From contig JASCIV010000762.1 of the NCBI GenBank assembly GCA_030374735.1, positions 1 through 12,720 on the forward strand: a stretch of DNA of 12,720 bases, given 5' to 3'. The notes under the pieces are model-generated. The model saw nothing but the letters and a program-made list of their open reading frames with translations. It was not told the DNA's origin and did not search any database. The translations under genes and the position numbers were made by a program. The stretch is from Gracilaria caudata (lineage: Eukaryota > Rhodophyta > Florideophyceae > Gracilariales > Gracilariaceae). Shown in pieces: positions 1-9,010 of the stretch (position 1 is its first letter; every line of letters starts with the position of its first letter).

Positions 1-1920
1 GGGAGAGGGGTTGGTACAACATGTTTACCTTTGACCGACAGTTCAGAGCTGCAGTGACACTGCCGATACCTAGACTAGAGTGTAGCACATCCCTAGAGGG
101 ATGTCTACTTGTACTACTTCAGGCACTATGGTGTTTGTAACCATTAACGGGTGCGTAGGTTTCATGTCCGTTACCTGGACGGGTGCCACTCTATTACATT
201 GACATGTGCGTCATTGTGAGCGGGTTAGGTTGTTGAATGTTCAACGATCAAGATCGAGGTATCGGAGGGCATCTCTTAAGCTGCTGTGAAGGTTTCTCTT
301 GCCGCATTTGTTACCGAACATAGTGTACAGAGCTTGTAAACGGGACTGTGGGTCCCAGTTGGCGGACAGCAGTGCGACTATAAAAGAGCATCTAGGTGTT
401 TTACGCAACTAGCAAGATGAAAGGGTGCGGTTAGCCATAGAACTAAACCTGTCCGGACATGCTTCTGGTTGTAGCGCATCCGTAGAGCATGGCAAAGGTA
501 GCTAATTCCCTCGTAACTGTCGTGTAAGATCAAAATACACATAAGTTTTGATGCTCGTAACAGACATACCTTCATAGGATTCTGTATAAACACATATGCG
601 CTCGAGAGCCCATAGGCTAAAATGTCAAGAAGGCAGTTTTAGAGGCTTACTCGAGGTTCTTGGCAGCACCTGGAACCAGCAGATTCAAATCATGCCACAA
701 CGGCGAACAAAATGCCTGTGCGTGCATTGAATTTGTTCCAACTGTTGATTGCCAACATGAAGACGGGCGACAGCAGCAGTGGACGAGCTACAAAGCCACT
801 GCGCCTGCACGCATGTGCAGGTCCACTCGGTGCACACTGCTCCACGTGAAACGACATTAGTTCGTGCACGGCTATCATTGCGCTGAATTTGTTCTTTTCA
901 GTTTGTCTACAAAACCGTTTCCGGTTTGGACGTCTCCTGGAATTGACAAAACGTTGTTCAACACAGACTGTTTACGATCTGGCGAACATCAGGAGTGCTT
1001 CCTTTACCAAATCGGAGGATCGCCCGAGATCACTCAGCTCTTTGTTGAAACTCTCTCCACACGTTCACAGACGGCACCCATGAGGCAACGCAAACACGGT
1101 GGCCGAAAGCGCGTTGCTGTAAGGTAATTGTCTTATCGTGATCGCACCTTAACGTCCAGATTTTTCCGTGTTGTGTCAGTGGCCTGTGTAAGAACGCAGA
1201 AGCGGTCGGCACAGTCGAGCCTCAAGACCTCCTACCACGCTGATTTTGCGCTGCTGGTTCTGCCACACCATGGGACAGGATGTACTACCAAACTTCATCA
1301 TCTCTGAGCTCACTGCCGTGTGCTCCACCGTACGCATTGAGAATGATAGAATCAAGCCATCAGATCATTCTTGCCTCATACGCAGCACACGGGTACACAC
1401 AGTTGCGATCGCTTGGGGCACTGTAAGAAGTTAAGTGCTTCCGGGTGCACGTAACCGTTCTGCGTTACGTACGCTCGGGCGCACAACGTGCGCCCGGGCG
1501 GTACGTCGTACCCTCGGGGCACCTTCGACTTCGCCTCCCAGGTGCTTTCGTAACAACTTCCGTCAGGTTTCCCCGTGGGCCTCACATATCCAGTCCCACA
1601 CTCACTTCACATTCACCAGAGCTTCAAGACCCTTGGGCTCGCAACTTCCCGGAACTTGAAGCATTGAACTCCGAGAATATTCTGTCGCTTGTCAGTTCTG
1701 ACTCCGACTCCCACTCCGAATAAGATCGAAACCTTCTCCAACCTCCTTTGCAACGTCTTTTTTCTCGTTCTATGATGCAAAAGAAGAATGATTTGTTTCT
1801 TTTGGACCCGCTCAGAGCAATGGGAACCACCACCTCCCATTCCTCACCGTTTTCCTCGCTTTTCTCTTCCTTAAGCAGATACACGTCCATTGCAACAAAG
1901 GCCTGCTCCCTTTGCTCTTT
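1..1920. other. Intergenic stretch without a supported gene
   Basis: Both strands carry only short open frames (about 60-110 codons) with no recognisable domain, no consistent splice pairs and mixed codon use. The notable structures are a perfect 7-bp hairpin at 804-821 (CCTGCAC / GTGCAGG, loop GCAT) and the longer GC-rich hairpin at 1467-1506, listed separately. The stretch 1600-1930 is pyrimidine-rich on the plus strand, which produces acidic, serine-rich open frames on the minus strand by composition alone. Confidence 0.5.
1467..1506. repeat. GC-rich imperfect hairpin
   Basis: CGGGCGCAC (1476-1484) and GTGCGCCCG (1488-1496) are perfect inverted 9-mers around a three-base loop AAC. The pairing resumes outside with ACGTAC (1467-1472) against GTACGT (1501-1506), after a small internal mismatch. 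The role is unknown. It could be a transposon end, a transcript hairpin or a chance palindrome in a GC-rich pocket. Confidence 0.7.
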
Positions 1921-2277
1921 CTACGGGATCTGAAGGTCTTGTCGACGCTCTTTCCAGATTGCCTCCAGTTGTTGCTTCATCCATGGAATTTTGTGGTCCT
2001 CAGTGATGGATAAGTTTATCCCACTACCGGTCCAGAAAGGTTGCAAACTGTATGAAAATGACTTCCTATCCCAAATCGCCATCGTCCCGACTGTGGATTC
2101 CGACACAATACGACTCCCATAGGCGCTTATACTTACGCATCTTACCCAATCAGAGCGACTGCTGTGAGGTTCACCTATCGCCTCATCGATCTTTGCATTC
2201 CGTCTTCTTACTGCCCTGTCCAATGACCCTGACAGAGTAAGCCTACAATCTGGCACAGCTTTCGAAACATCTACAGG
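1921..2277 (-). pseudogene. Decayed WD40-repeat protein fragment
   Basis: The minus-strand frame reads through two recognisable WD40 blades. The first holds VDVSKAVPDCRLTLSGSLDR, where an intact repeat would read roughly V-x-x-S-x-D-x-RLIVSGSLDRTVR-W. The second holds WVRCVSISAYGSRIVSES and ends in TVGTMAIWD at 2068. The blade core and the terminal WD are clear, but the GH dipeptide expected before the second blade is replaced by HSSRS, and the first WD has become RRN. The frame meets a TAA just upstream (about 2284) and runs about 48 unrelated codons before a TAG at 1921. WD40 proteins normally have seven or more blades, so this is a remnant and probably not expressed. A short exon of a larger spliced gene is the alternative, but no matching blades were found nearby. 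Confidence 0.55.
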
Positions 2278-2352
2278 CCGCGCTTAACGGCGTGCACGGC
2301 TTGGAACACGGTGGTGATGGTTCGACTGACACTCCACTGTTAATCTTCTAGC

Positions 2353-2700
2353 TCCCGGCGACGCGCAACGCGCCTCGTGGAAGGGACGCGCACCCTCGTG
2401 ACCCTGCAGAACGAGTTGATGAAGAAGGCGTTCAAAACGTTATCGGTGCTGGTGGCGCTGCATCGGACGACGAGCGGTGTCTTGGAGGTCGAGGCGTGGG
2501 GCTCTTGGCTCAAACGCGAGAGCGTGCTGCTTAAAGTGCCCAGCGGCTTGGCTGATGCGAGCGCGCATCAACTGGTGGGTGAGATAACGCGAGCAAGAGT
2601 TGGTGGAGAACGTGGTGGAGAACGCAGCCTAGCGGTTGGTGGAGGAGAAAATGCGAAGAGCAACGAGCACCAGAAGCATGTCCAAGCTTCCGTAACACTC
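2353..2700 (+). pseudogene. GC-rich broken coding sequence, unidentified
   Basis: A GC-rich island whose plus-strand frame from about 2353 shows GC-biased third positions and a plausible protein (LVTLQNELMKKAFKTLSVLV and onward, 2395-2585). It has no ATG start; an acceptor-like TTAATCTTCTAG ends at 2350. After about 2590 the coding character moves to another frame, which reads EQELVENVVENAA, then a TAG, then RLVEEKMRRATS. This suggests one frameshift and one stop in a former helical or coiled-coil protein. A direct repeat GGTGGAGAAC occurs twice there. No family was recognised. It could be a decayed mobile-element gene or a host-gene fragment. It faces the receptor gene tail to tail. Confidence 0.3.
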
Positions 2701-2722
2701 GCTTGATCGTCAGTTTCAGACT

Positions 2723-4821
2723 TCACACACTTTCGTAGCCCAAGGTGCTACTGTCACTTTCCAGGTCCGATGCAAACGCCAGCCACTGCGACGACCACGT
2801 CAGAGCAACAGGATTCGTAGCGCAATGCCAGGAATAATGGGAAGATGTCAGGACACCGGCTCTGCTTCGTGTGTCCCACATTCTTCCCGAATGCCAGCTT
2901 CCCGGTACAGTTCGCGAGTACTTTGCGTCTACGTCCACCACATGCATCAGCCAGTTTTGCCTGAGATCGTGCCGAAGCGCTGTTGCACGTGCTTCAGCGC
3001 TATCCTTGCCCCCTACTGCCATCTTGCCTTCTAGTGATTCCTCTTCTCGCGCAGCTGCTGTTTCTGTGCATCCGCTTTGTTTCGGAGCACGCTGTGGGAT
3101 GAGCACCATCGCCAAGAATATAATTGCTCCGAACGAAAACAAGATGATGAAGAAGAAACGAAGCTGCCCGAAGCTCAGTTTGCTGTCCATTTCCATTTTG
3201 CACTGCGGCAGAGTGTTCAAATACTTGCTGACGGATGGCTCAGTCTGGTTTCTGTGTAGTCCAAGTGTCGCCAGACTCATAGGCTCTGTCAGATTGCTGC
3301 CTAACGGAATGAGCATTGAAAGACCTCCGTTGAAGATGGGTTCGCCCACAATCACGAAATCACCGCAGTACCTCTCTCGAATTGCGGCCTGGATGACTGA
3401 CTCGATGATGAGCGCATAACTGCACTTCCCATTCTCAACAGCTGCGAACAGAGGGTCGTATGAATCGAAATACTGCGGTGGATTCCTGAGGTGACATTCG
3501 CTGTAGTGAGAGAAACGAACGCGTTAATTGATTGTCAGCTTATTAAACGCTTTCTTGCGCAGCATCTCAATCACCTTGAACTCCTCTGAACACAACGAAA
3601 CTTACCCAGTGGCGATTGAGTTGTTCCAATAGGTCTCAAGAGCACCTCCCCGGAGGAGGCATGTTTCCGAGGGGTCGATTCGGCAATTCTGAAGATCGGC
3701 AGCCGATCGAAACCTGGTTTGGATGGACTCCTGCACCAGCGATGCCCTGACGTAGTGTACAACACAGAATGTGTGTCAACGTTAGCGGCATGGCTATCTT
3801 CAGTCACAGGAGCTGTACAAAACATTGCATGTCGTGGGATACGTACGTCATGCTCGCCTCGTATGATAATATGAGGAACAGCGAAGCTACTGCAAGAATC
3901 ATGTTAAGAAACCATTGACGCGTGGTCTTCTCACTTGTGACGACATGTTCATCGGAAAGCATCAACATTCTCATCACTGAACATGGATCTTGAAAGTCAG
4001 TAGTGCATGTTGCATACGAGGAAGAAAAGATTGAAGACAAAATAATACTTACATGTACTTTGAGTAGCCTTCCTCAGTCGATAGAGCGGACGACTCTTCG
4101 TGAGATAATGTACATAGCGACCGATTGTGGTGGTGGAAGGCCGAGCAGGTGGACATTGATCATCAGGCTGGAATCTATTGTCGAGAATCTTCAGAAAAGT
4201 AAACATCACAAACAATCCCACAATGCAAATCCAAACTTTGGCGTCAAAGGTCTGAAGGAAGAACCAAACTCTGCCAGAAACAGTGGCCTCAGAAACGTGT
4301 GTGAAAACGACGTATCGATCATGCACAAACGGAGGCAAGAAGGTGACTCTTCCAAATCGATCAGGGTTCTGAAACCAGCCACCAATGCCAATATCGCACA
4401 TACAATGTGGAGAATCTATGATTTGTCCTGTTGCTTTGTTTGCACATTCCTCCATGTTGGATACGAATGCATTGAAGTCGGTGCTACTGTTTTGGTTGAA
4501 GGGAAGCATAGAGGAGCAGGTCCAGTTGAGGTAGGATTGATGTTGAAGCAGATGGTCCCCGATTACACCATCTAGCCCATTCTTTTCCACGCATGACATA
4601 AAGATGCAAACAATTAAGTCAGCAAGAGAATCAAAAAGATACATGAAGAATAAAGTTGAAGAACGCACATTCCAGCTGCTGCGGTTGTTCTGGAAGCTTA
4701 TGGGCGGCTCTTCCATGAAACAGCAGCGCAATGGGGGGTGAAATGATAATGCATTTCGAAGGGCGTGGCCGGTACGGAGCATAACCACGAAAAGGACAAC
4801 GAAAAGATTGCCCAGTTTCAT
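2723..4821 (-). CDS. Ionotropic glutamate receptor-like channel, five exons
   Basis: Exons on the minus strand are 4821-4669, 4581-4053, 3976-3847, 3746-3606 and 3500-2723 (stop TGA), giving 576 residues; every junction keeps phase. The start is the first in-frame ATG and begins a signal peptide (MKLGNLFVVLFVVML). S1 half of the ligand-binding lobe: about 37-165, containing DIGIGGW and R126 of the R-x5-F-x2-PF motif. M1: 167-184. A diverged pore-loop region follows. M3: 249-270, with SYEASMTASL in place of the SYTANLAAFL type. S2: about 285-430, with SAADLQN, GGALETYW, YALIIES (E351) and YCGDFVIVGEP. M4: 431-453. Cytoplasmic tail: 123 residues, no recognised domain. All six N-glycosylation sequons lie in predicted extracellular parts. 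The conserved Arg and Glu suggest amino-acid binding, but the usual Pro/Thr contacts are Gly/Phe, and the S/T pair of S2 is missing. There is no amino-terminal domain. Ligand and ion selectivity are unknown. Confidence 0.85.
3501..3605 (-). other. Intron 4 of the receptor gene
   Basis: 105 nt, donor GTAAGT, acceptor TTTCTCTCACTACAG, branch-like AGCTGAC; phase 2. Reading through the donor meets a TAA at once, so the intron must be removed to reach the S2 lobe and M4. Confidence 0.85.
3747..3846 (-). other. Intron 3 of the receptor gene
   Basis: 100 nt, donor GTACGT, acceptor ACGTCAG, branch-like CGCTAAC; phase 2. It falls directly after the M3 signature, so that SYEASM is joined to TASLVQESIQ and the M3-S2 linker continues in frame. 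Confidence 0.75.
3977..4052 (-). other. Intron 2 of the receptor gene
   Basis: 76 nt, strong donor GTAAGTATT, acceptor TTCAG, branch CTACTGAC about 21 nt before the acceptor; phase 1. A second acceptor (TTTCAAG, last base 3989) lies 12 nt upstream, gives a 64-nt intron and is also in phase. It would replace one Leu with Tyr-Pro-Cys-Ser-Val (580-residue product), but sits only a few bases after the branch site. Confidence 0.8.
4582..4668 (-). other. Intron 1 of the receptor gene
   Basis: 87 nt, donor GTGCGT, acceptor AAAAG, branch-like TTGCTGAC in the middle. It is phase 0. It is inferred because the translated insert interrupts an otherwise continuous S1 lobe (RSSWN joined to NGLDGVIGDHL). 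Its length is a multiple of three and it has no in-frame stop, so retention would add 29 residues without breaking the frame. Confidence 0.7.
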
Positions 4822-4899
4822 GAGTGGGAGAAGGTTTACGACACACAAGCAAACAAAAAGTGGATGGCTTGTTGATGTAGTGTGAAGTTGAACGCATGC

Positions 4900-5680
4900 C
4901 TAAAAAGGGTAATACTACTGAGGCGCATGAGAAGAAAGGGTTACGTGCTTTGTTGCCTGTGGCAAAGCATGATCAACGTGCTGGGCGTTGAGAATGCTAT
5001 GACGCATTCAAACTAGAAAACTGAGGCTTACATTCGCTTCTAACGTTGTACATTATGGTTTGCTGGTATAATTACAATAGATTCCCGCACCCTTCCCCAG
5101 GAGTGCAAAGTACAAATGTGCAAGAAAGCTGAGGACGGACACCGTGACATGATGCCCGTCGTCAATTCTCCTTCAGCTTGCTGCACTAAAAGCTGCGTGA
5201 AGTACGCGAGGACGTGTGAGATCTATTGGTGGACTGGTGCGCGTCGGTCGATATCGGCCATACAAGCGGCAAAGCGCAGGCCCTTCGTTGACAGTGAGGT
5301 GTTGGCATTGTCACATTTAGGGCGTGGCAGGCTTTCAGTTTCGCGCTGATGTGTGGCCTGGATTCGTTCGAACGCTCTCAACGCGAAGATGTTTGACTTC
5401 AGAGTAGAACCCGCGGTGAACGAGCAGGGATTTCGCCGAGAACCTGGGGATCAGTTCCCTAAAATGCGATTGTCGAGAAATTTTGTGTAGAAACGGTTGC
5501 GTGTTGCCGCGAGCGAGATGACGAGGTAATCGTATGAAACGTTTGGATCTTTTCGGACGTTTTGCATCGAGTCATGACCAGTGTCTCTGGACAGCTGGGT
5601 GCTCCGGATTGTTTGGATTGTTTGCATTCTGTGACTTGTCGATCTCACCTTGATGTCGGCGAGCGTGTGGAGCCGGCGGT
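4900..5680. other. Spacer upstream of the receptor gene
   Basis: This holds the presumed promoter side of the receptor gene. No TATAAA-type box was found in the 150 bases before its ATG. A plus-strand ATG frame at 5116-5349 (77 codons) and a minus-strand frame without an ATG at about 5348-5571 are open, but neither has a recognisable domain, so neither is called. Confidence 0.5.
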
Positions 5681-5688
5681 GTTATGGA
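5681..5688. repeat. Left target-site duplication of the MITE
   Basis: GTTATGGA directly before the terminal CAGGG of the element. The same eight bases follow its right end at 6506-6513. Eight-base duplications are the hallmark of hAT insertion. Confidence 0.9.
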
Positions 5689-6505
5689 CAGGGCTGTAAC
5701 CAATTATATTGCAAAATATTGCTAATAGTTCGCAATACTCAATACAATATGAATATTGTACTTTTCCAGCAATATATATTGCAATAATAGTGCCCTTGAC
5801 TTGCAATATGTTTACAATATCTAACATAGCATGCAATAAATTTGCAGTAGTGTTACCAGACCAGGCAAGCATTACTGCCAACCGGAGGTGCGCTCTTTCT
5901 CCTCCAAGCAGTGGTGAAATGCGCTCACCTTAATTGCTGTTGACGGCAGTGCCATCCAAATCACAGAATATCTACACGATGACAATGAATACCAAAACTT
6001 CCGATAGTTTGTAACACGGTCCGAACAGGAGCATGGCTGGAGAGAATACAACACGTGGAAATGGAGTATGTAACATGTGGGAACAAGAGTGAAAACTTTG
6101 TTCCAGAACAGAGGTTGCTGACGGGTTACCGGGTTCCCTCTTATCTCAGGGATGATAGGTTTTATACTGTAAATCGTCGACAGCTTTCTCAATGACGCAG
6201 ATCCATTGCTGGAGTCTAGAAGGATTCCAATACAAATTTCTACCTTCAATAACGTGTTAATTTTTGCATATGCAAATTTTGCACGCAAGTATTTTTTGCT
6301 TCCAAAGCACAGCGAGGCGCATCGCGGCTCATCTTCGACATGTACATAATGCAGTAACAAGTGCAATATAGAATTTAGCCCAATACGTATTGCAATATAT
6401 AATAAAACTGCAATATGAATTGCAATTCTCAAGTACCTTGCAATATGAAATTTTTATTGTTTATTGCAATATATTGCAATAGCAATATATTGCGTTACAC
6501 CCCTG
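5689..6505. mobile_element. Non-autonomous hAT-family element (MITE)
   Basis: An 817-bp element. The left end begins CAGGGCTGTAAC and the right end, read inward on the other strand, begins CAGGGGTGTAAC (11 of 12 identical); both then run into ATATTGC-rich sequence. Both ends carry dense subterminal copies of GCAATAT/ATATTGC, at least ten in all (5705-5850 and 6360-6495). Such arrays are typical transposase-binding regions of hAT elements. The flanks are a perfect 8-bp direct repeat, so the boundaries are exact. The interior (about 5870-6350) has no transposase: the 186-codon minus-strand frame there shows no hAT dimerisation or zinc-finger signature and has no credible start. Movement would need a transposase from a related full-length copy. 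The intact duplication suggests a fairly young insertion. Confidence 0.9.
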
Positions 6506-6513
6506 GTTATGGA
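6506..6513. repeat. Right target-site duplication of the MITE
   Basis: GTTATGGA directly after the terminal CCCCTG, identical to 5681-5688. Confidence 0.9.
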
Positions 6514-7260
6514 TAAGAGTGCTAGCTAGCGCTCTCAGCCATAACTTTGTAGAGGAGGCTCAAGACAGCGAAGCAAATCGAATATGCCTCGTCGCAACTT
6601 GAACACGTGTCTTTCTTCTACAAAACAGGTACGAACATACGAAGCTCGTTGCCGTTTCTTTTCTTAGATGAATGTGCTCAAACAGTTCGCTCTGAGGGGC
6701 GTTCTATGAGTTGAAGGCCAATTGATGACAGGAAATCCTTGTGGTCGTTCCTTTTTGCTGAAGACGCGGTAGTTGCTGGTGCTCTTTCTCCGGCACATGC
6801 TTGCCGTCTCCCTGTGGTTGCCAGCAGGCGCCAGTTACCTCGATCTCTGTTGGCCTTAGGGTATCACTGAACACTGTTTCCAATGTGAACCGCAAATTTC
6901 ATGAAACCCTTTTCGCCCGCCACAGGACTCTGTCTGGCCTACATTTTTCATTCACAAAAGATGAATGTATCGCCAGCACAAGAAAAATCGAAGCACTACG
7001 AAAAATTCCTTTCTAAGGTGTCTTAGCTGCTTCGGACGGTGTGCCGAATGAGATCAAACAACCCTGTCTCTCTGAAATGCCAGATCCACCCAAGCTTTTA
7101 ACCGGAAGTGTTTCTTTGCTCTCGTCGCTGAGGCATCTGATGCCCATCAGTGGAGGCAGACAACAGGTTTTCTTTTCTAGCCGCCCGTCGTGCTGGCGGA
7201 ACTAATGATGCAATAGCATTTGCTGCCACTAAGATCTACGACTTATTGAAGAGTGATTCT
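6514..7260. other. Non-coding stretch
   Basis: Only short overlapping frames of about 60-70 codons on both strands. I see no conserved domain, splice pair, tRNA signature or repeat. Confidence 0.5.
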
Positions 7261-7283
7261 AGACTGGGCTTCAGTATTTGGGG

Positions 7284-7905
7284 ATGATGCGCACTCCTAT
7301 GAATAAAAATATAACGCAATACTTCGGGAAAGGTTTGGCAGTAAGTCAAGGTTCTTTCAACTTTTGCCATTCTTCGTGTAGAATATGTGCGCAACAAGCA
7401 TTTGGGATGTTTGTTTTCGATTCGGCATACTTTGCTGAGCACTGCGGTACCCGATTGCGAAATATTCATTCATCATTGCAGCAAAGCTGCTTAATTTTAT
7501 CTTGGTTACAAAATGAAGTTAGGACCCCAGTACAAAGGAAAGCTTGCGGGCCTGGGCTGTGGGGACCCTCACTTGGTAGCTTTTTGCTCGTGATTGTAGC
7601 CGCAGCGGGCTTGGTACAGACCACTTTGCCTGGCTTCAGAAAGTTCACCCAAAAGCTCACGAGCTGGCGAGGAACTGTAAGTAACGCTCCTGAATGGCAC
7701 GACGGACTTGAAAACGCGCGATGAGCGAGGTGTCTACTTAGTGGAAGTCTCTCTAATGCGTTTTGGCAGCAGGTCTATGCCTTACCAGTAAACTGTTTGA
7801 GCCTCAACCTTGCACCGAACCACTGCCGTAGCTCCCTGAATTATAATACTATCTGTTCTCTGATCCCAGGGCCGTATTTGTGACCAAAGTTTTTGGCACT
7901 TCTAA
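7284..7905 (+). CDS. Possible two-exon small membrane protein (weak)
   Basis: An ATG frame at 7284-7676 (131 codons) ends at a strong donor GTAAGT (7677-7682). A pyrimidine-rich acceptor TCTGTTCTCTGATCCCAG ends at 7869. Joining them keeps the frame and adds 11 codons before TAA at 7903-7905, giving 142 residues. The only visible protein feature is one hydrophobic segment (LGSFLLVIVAAAGLV, about residues 100-118) followed by a basic stretch. The first two thirds are cysteine-rich without a known pattern. No family was recognised and codon use is not distinctive, so this may be a chance combination. An alternative is that only 7535-7676, which is more GC-rich, is a true exon. Confidence 0.2.
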
Positions 7906-8900
7906 GAGTCACAGTCTTGCACCTCAATGTCCTATTTAGTCACGTTATTTGATAAAACACATTGTACTTTTCAACTGTTTTTATAGCATTTTTATGTACA
8001 CTTTTACAAAAACTATGTCTCATATAATGCATTAGTCTTCTTGGAGGGATAGCATTGATTTTTAGATCCACAAAAATGTAGATGCAAGTAATCTATGTCA
8101 TCTCTAGTGCGCTGGTCAGTAGTGATCGCCTTTGGACATGCATCGTTCTAACTCGTCACCTGTTGAACGAATTCTAACCTGCTCCATGGCTACTTGAAGG
8201 CTACGTGTGAAGTTGTATACGTGTGCCATCTTTGACAAACATGACTTGAAATTAGTCACTCGAATTTCATGGTAGTCAGTCACATATTCGGCCCTGATCC
8301 GTAAAGAGTACGACACTCACTTTTTATCCGGCGCTTGGTCATACGCGACAGTTGGTCACTTTCATCGGATAACTCTTTACATTCGCGATGAGAGAAATGA
8401 ACGATGACGTGGTGCATATCTAGAAGCAGTAGTTTATTTTTCAAGTACAGGTAACCTCCATATGTAAGAGTACCCTTGGTAATCGACTAATTTGTAATTT
8501 CTTCCTTCCCACTGTTCCAGGTAAGAGTGCTTGGCACGCTCGAAGCATAAAATCAACCGTTTGAAATGGACGTGTTACGAACTTCCGGAAGGCAACGAAC
8601 GTTATTCGTCTTTCGTTGAAGCTCTGCGGCTGTCGAAGATCTTTACTATGTGCTGGGCAGGGCAAGTTCTTTGCCCAAGGGCAGCGGCAAGGACCGCTCT
8701 GGCTAGAAGCTAGCGTATGGAGGGCCAAGGAGGAGAGTTGGGATGACAAAAACCACACTTTAACTAAGTTTTCGGCATAAGCATTCTCGAAAGCGAGATG
8801 GTGCTCGTAGAAGAGCTGGCTGTGTGTAACGGCATGGACTGTTGTGGTGCTGTCAGCTGCAGATGACAGTCACAAGGAGTCACGATAACATCTCCGCAGT
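7906..8900. other. AT-rich non-coding stretch
   Basis: Mostly AT-rich with many stops in all frames up to about 8110. A 66-codon minus-strand frame at 8116-8316 is open but starts directly after a stop, has no ATG start and matches nothing I know. At 8490-8526 a pyrimidine tract with acceptor and donor back to back is described separately. Confidence 0.5.
8490..8526 (+). other. Acceptor and donor splice signals back to back
   Basis: CGACTAAT (branch-like) and a pyrimidine tract lead to TTCCAG ending at 8520, followed immediately by GTAAGA from 8521. The CAG|GTAAG juxtaposition is what a recursive-splice (zero-length exon) site looks like. No gene could be assigned around it, so it may be coincidence. 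Confidence 0.25.
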
Positions 8901-8923
8901 GCCAGCTTGGGGTCACATGCACT

Positions 8924-9010
8924 GGAGCGGCCATAGCTCAATCGGTAACCACTTTCGTGTGCTTTTTGTGTGAGCTCGGGGTCCGTGGTTCGAACCCCAG
9001 CTCTGCCTTG
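8924..9010 (+). repeat. tRNA-like Pol III element, probable SINE head
   Basis: The A box TAGCTCAATCGG (8934-8945) and B box GGTTCGAACCC (8987-8997) match eukaryotic tRNA internal promoters well and are 53 bases apart. A normal cloverleaf does not form: the bases beside the TTCGAAC loop do not make a five-pair T stem, and the segment instead folds as GAGCT and GGGGT (8972-8982) against ACCCC and AGCTC (8994-9003). A run of five T at 8962-8966 lies between the boxes and would tend to stop Pol III. A decayed tRNA-derived SINE or tRNA pseudogene fits best; the 3' limit, possibly near 9180, is not visible. A minus-strand 171-codon frame across it is a shadow. Confidence 0.6.

Noticed and set aside
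1624..1890. 88-codon minus-strand ATG frame, acidic and serine-rich, fair start context
   Set aside because: The composition follows from a purine-rich strand and short GGAGTC-like repeats; no domain, splice support or TATA box is visible.
2871..3419. 182-codon plus-strand open frame
   Set aside because: It is the antisense of receptor exon 5, whose minus-strand product has a clear S2 lobe and M4; the plus-strand frame has no domain.
4003..4575. 190-codon plus-strand open frame
   Set aside because: It is antisense to receptor exon 2, which encodes S1 and M1 on the minus strand.
5348..5571. About 75 open minus-strand codons rich in Arg, His and Lys
   Set aside because: No ATG, no acceptor that clearly starts it, and no family resemblance.
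5872..6432. 186-codon minus-strand frame inside the MITE
   Set aside because: It has no hAT transposase signature and no recognisable domain, and its start lies in the subterminal repeat array; chance in an AT-rich element is likelier.
8116..8316. 66-codon minus-strand frame with coding-like sequence
   Set aside because: A stop lies directly upstream, there is no ATG start, and the length is within chance expectation.
8924..9010. Functional tRNA gene
   Set aside because: The acceptor and T stems do not pair as required and a Pol III stop-like T-run lies between the promoter boxes.
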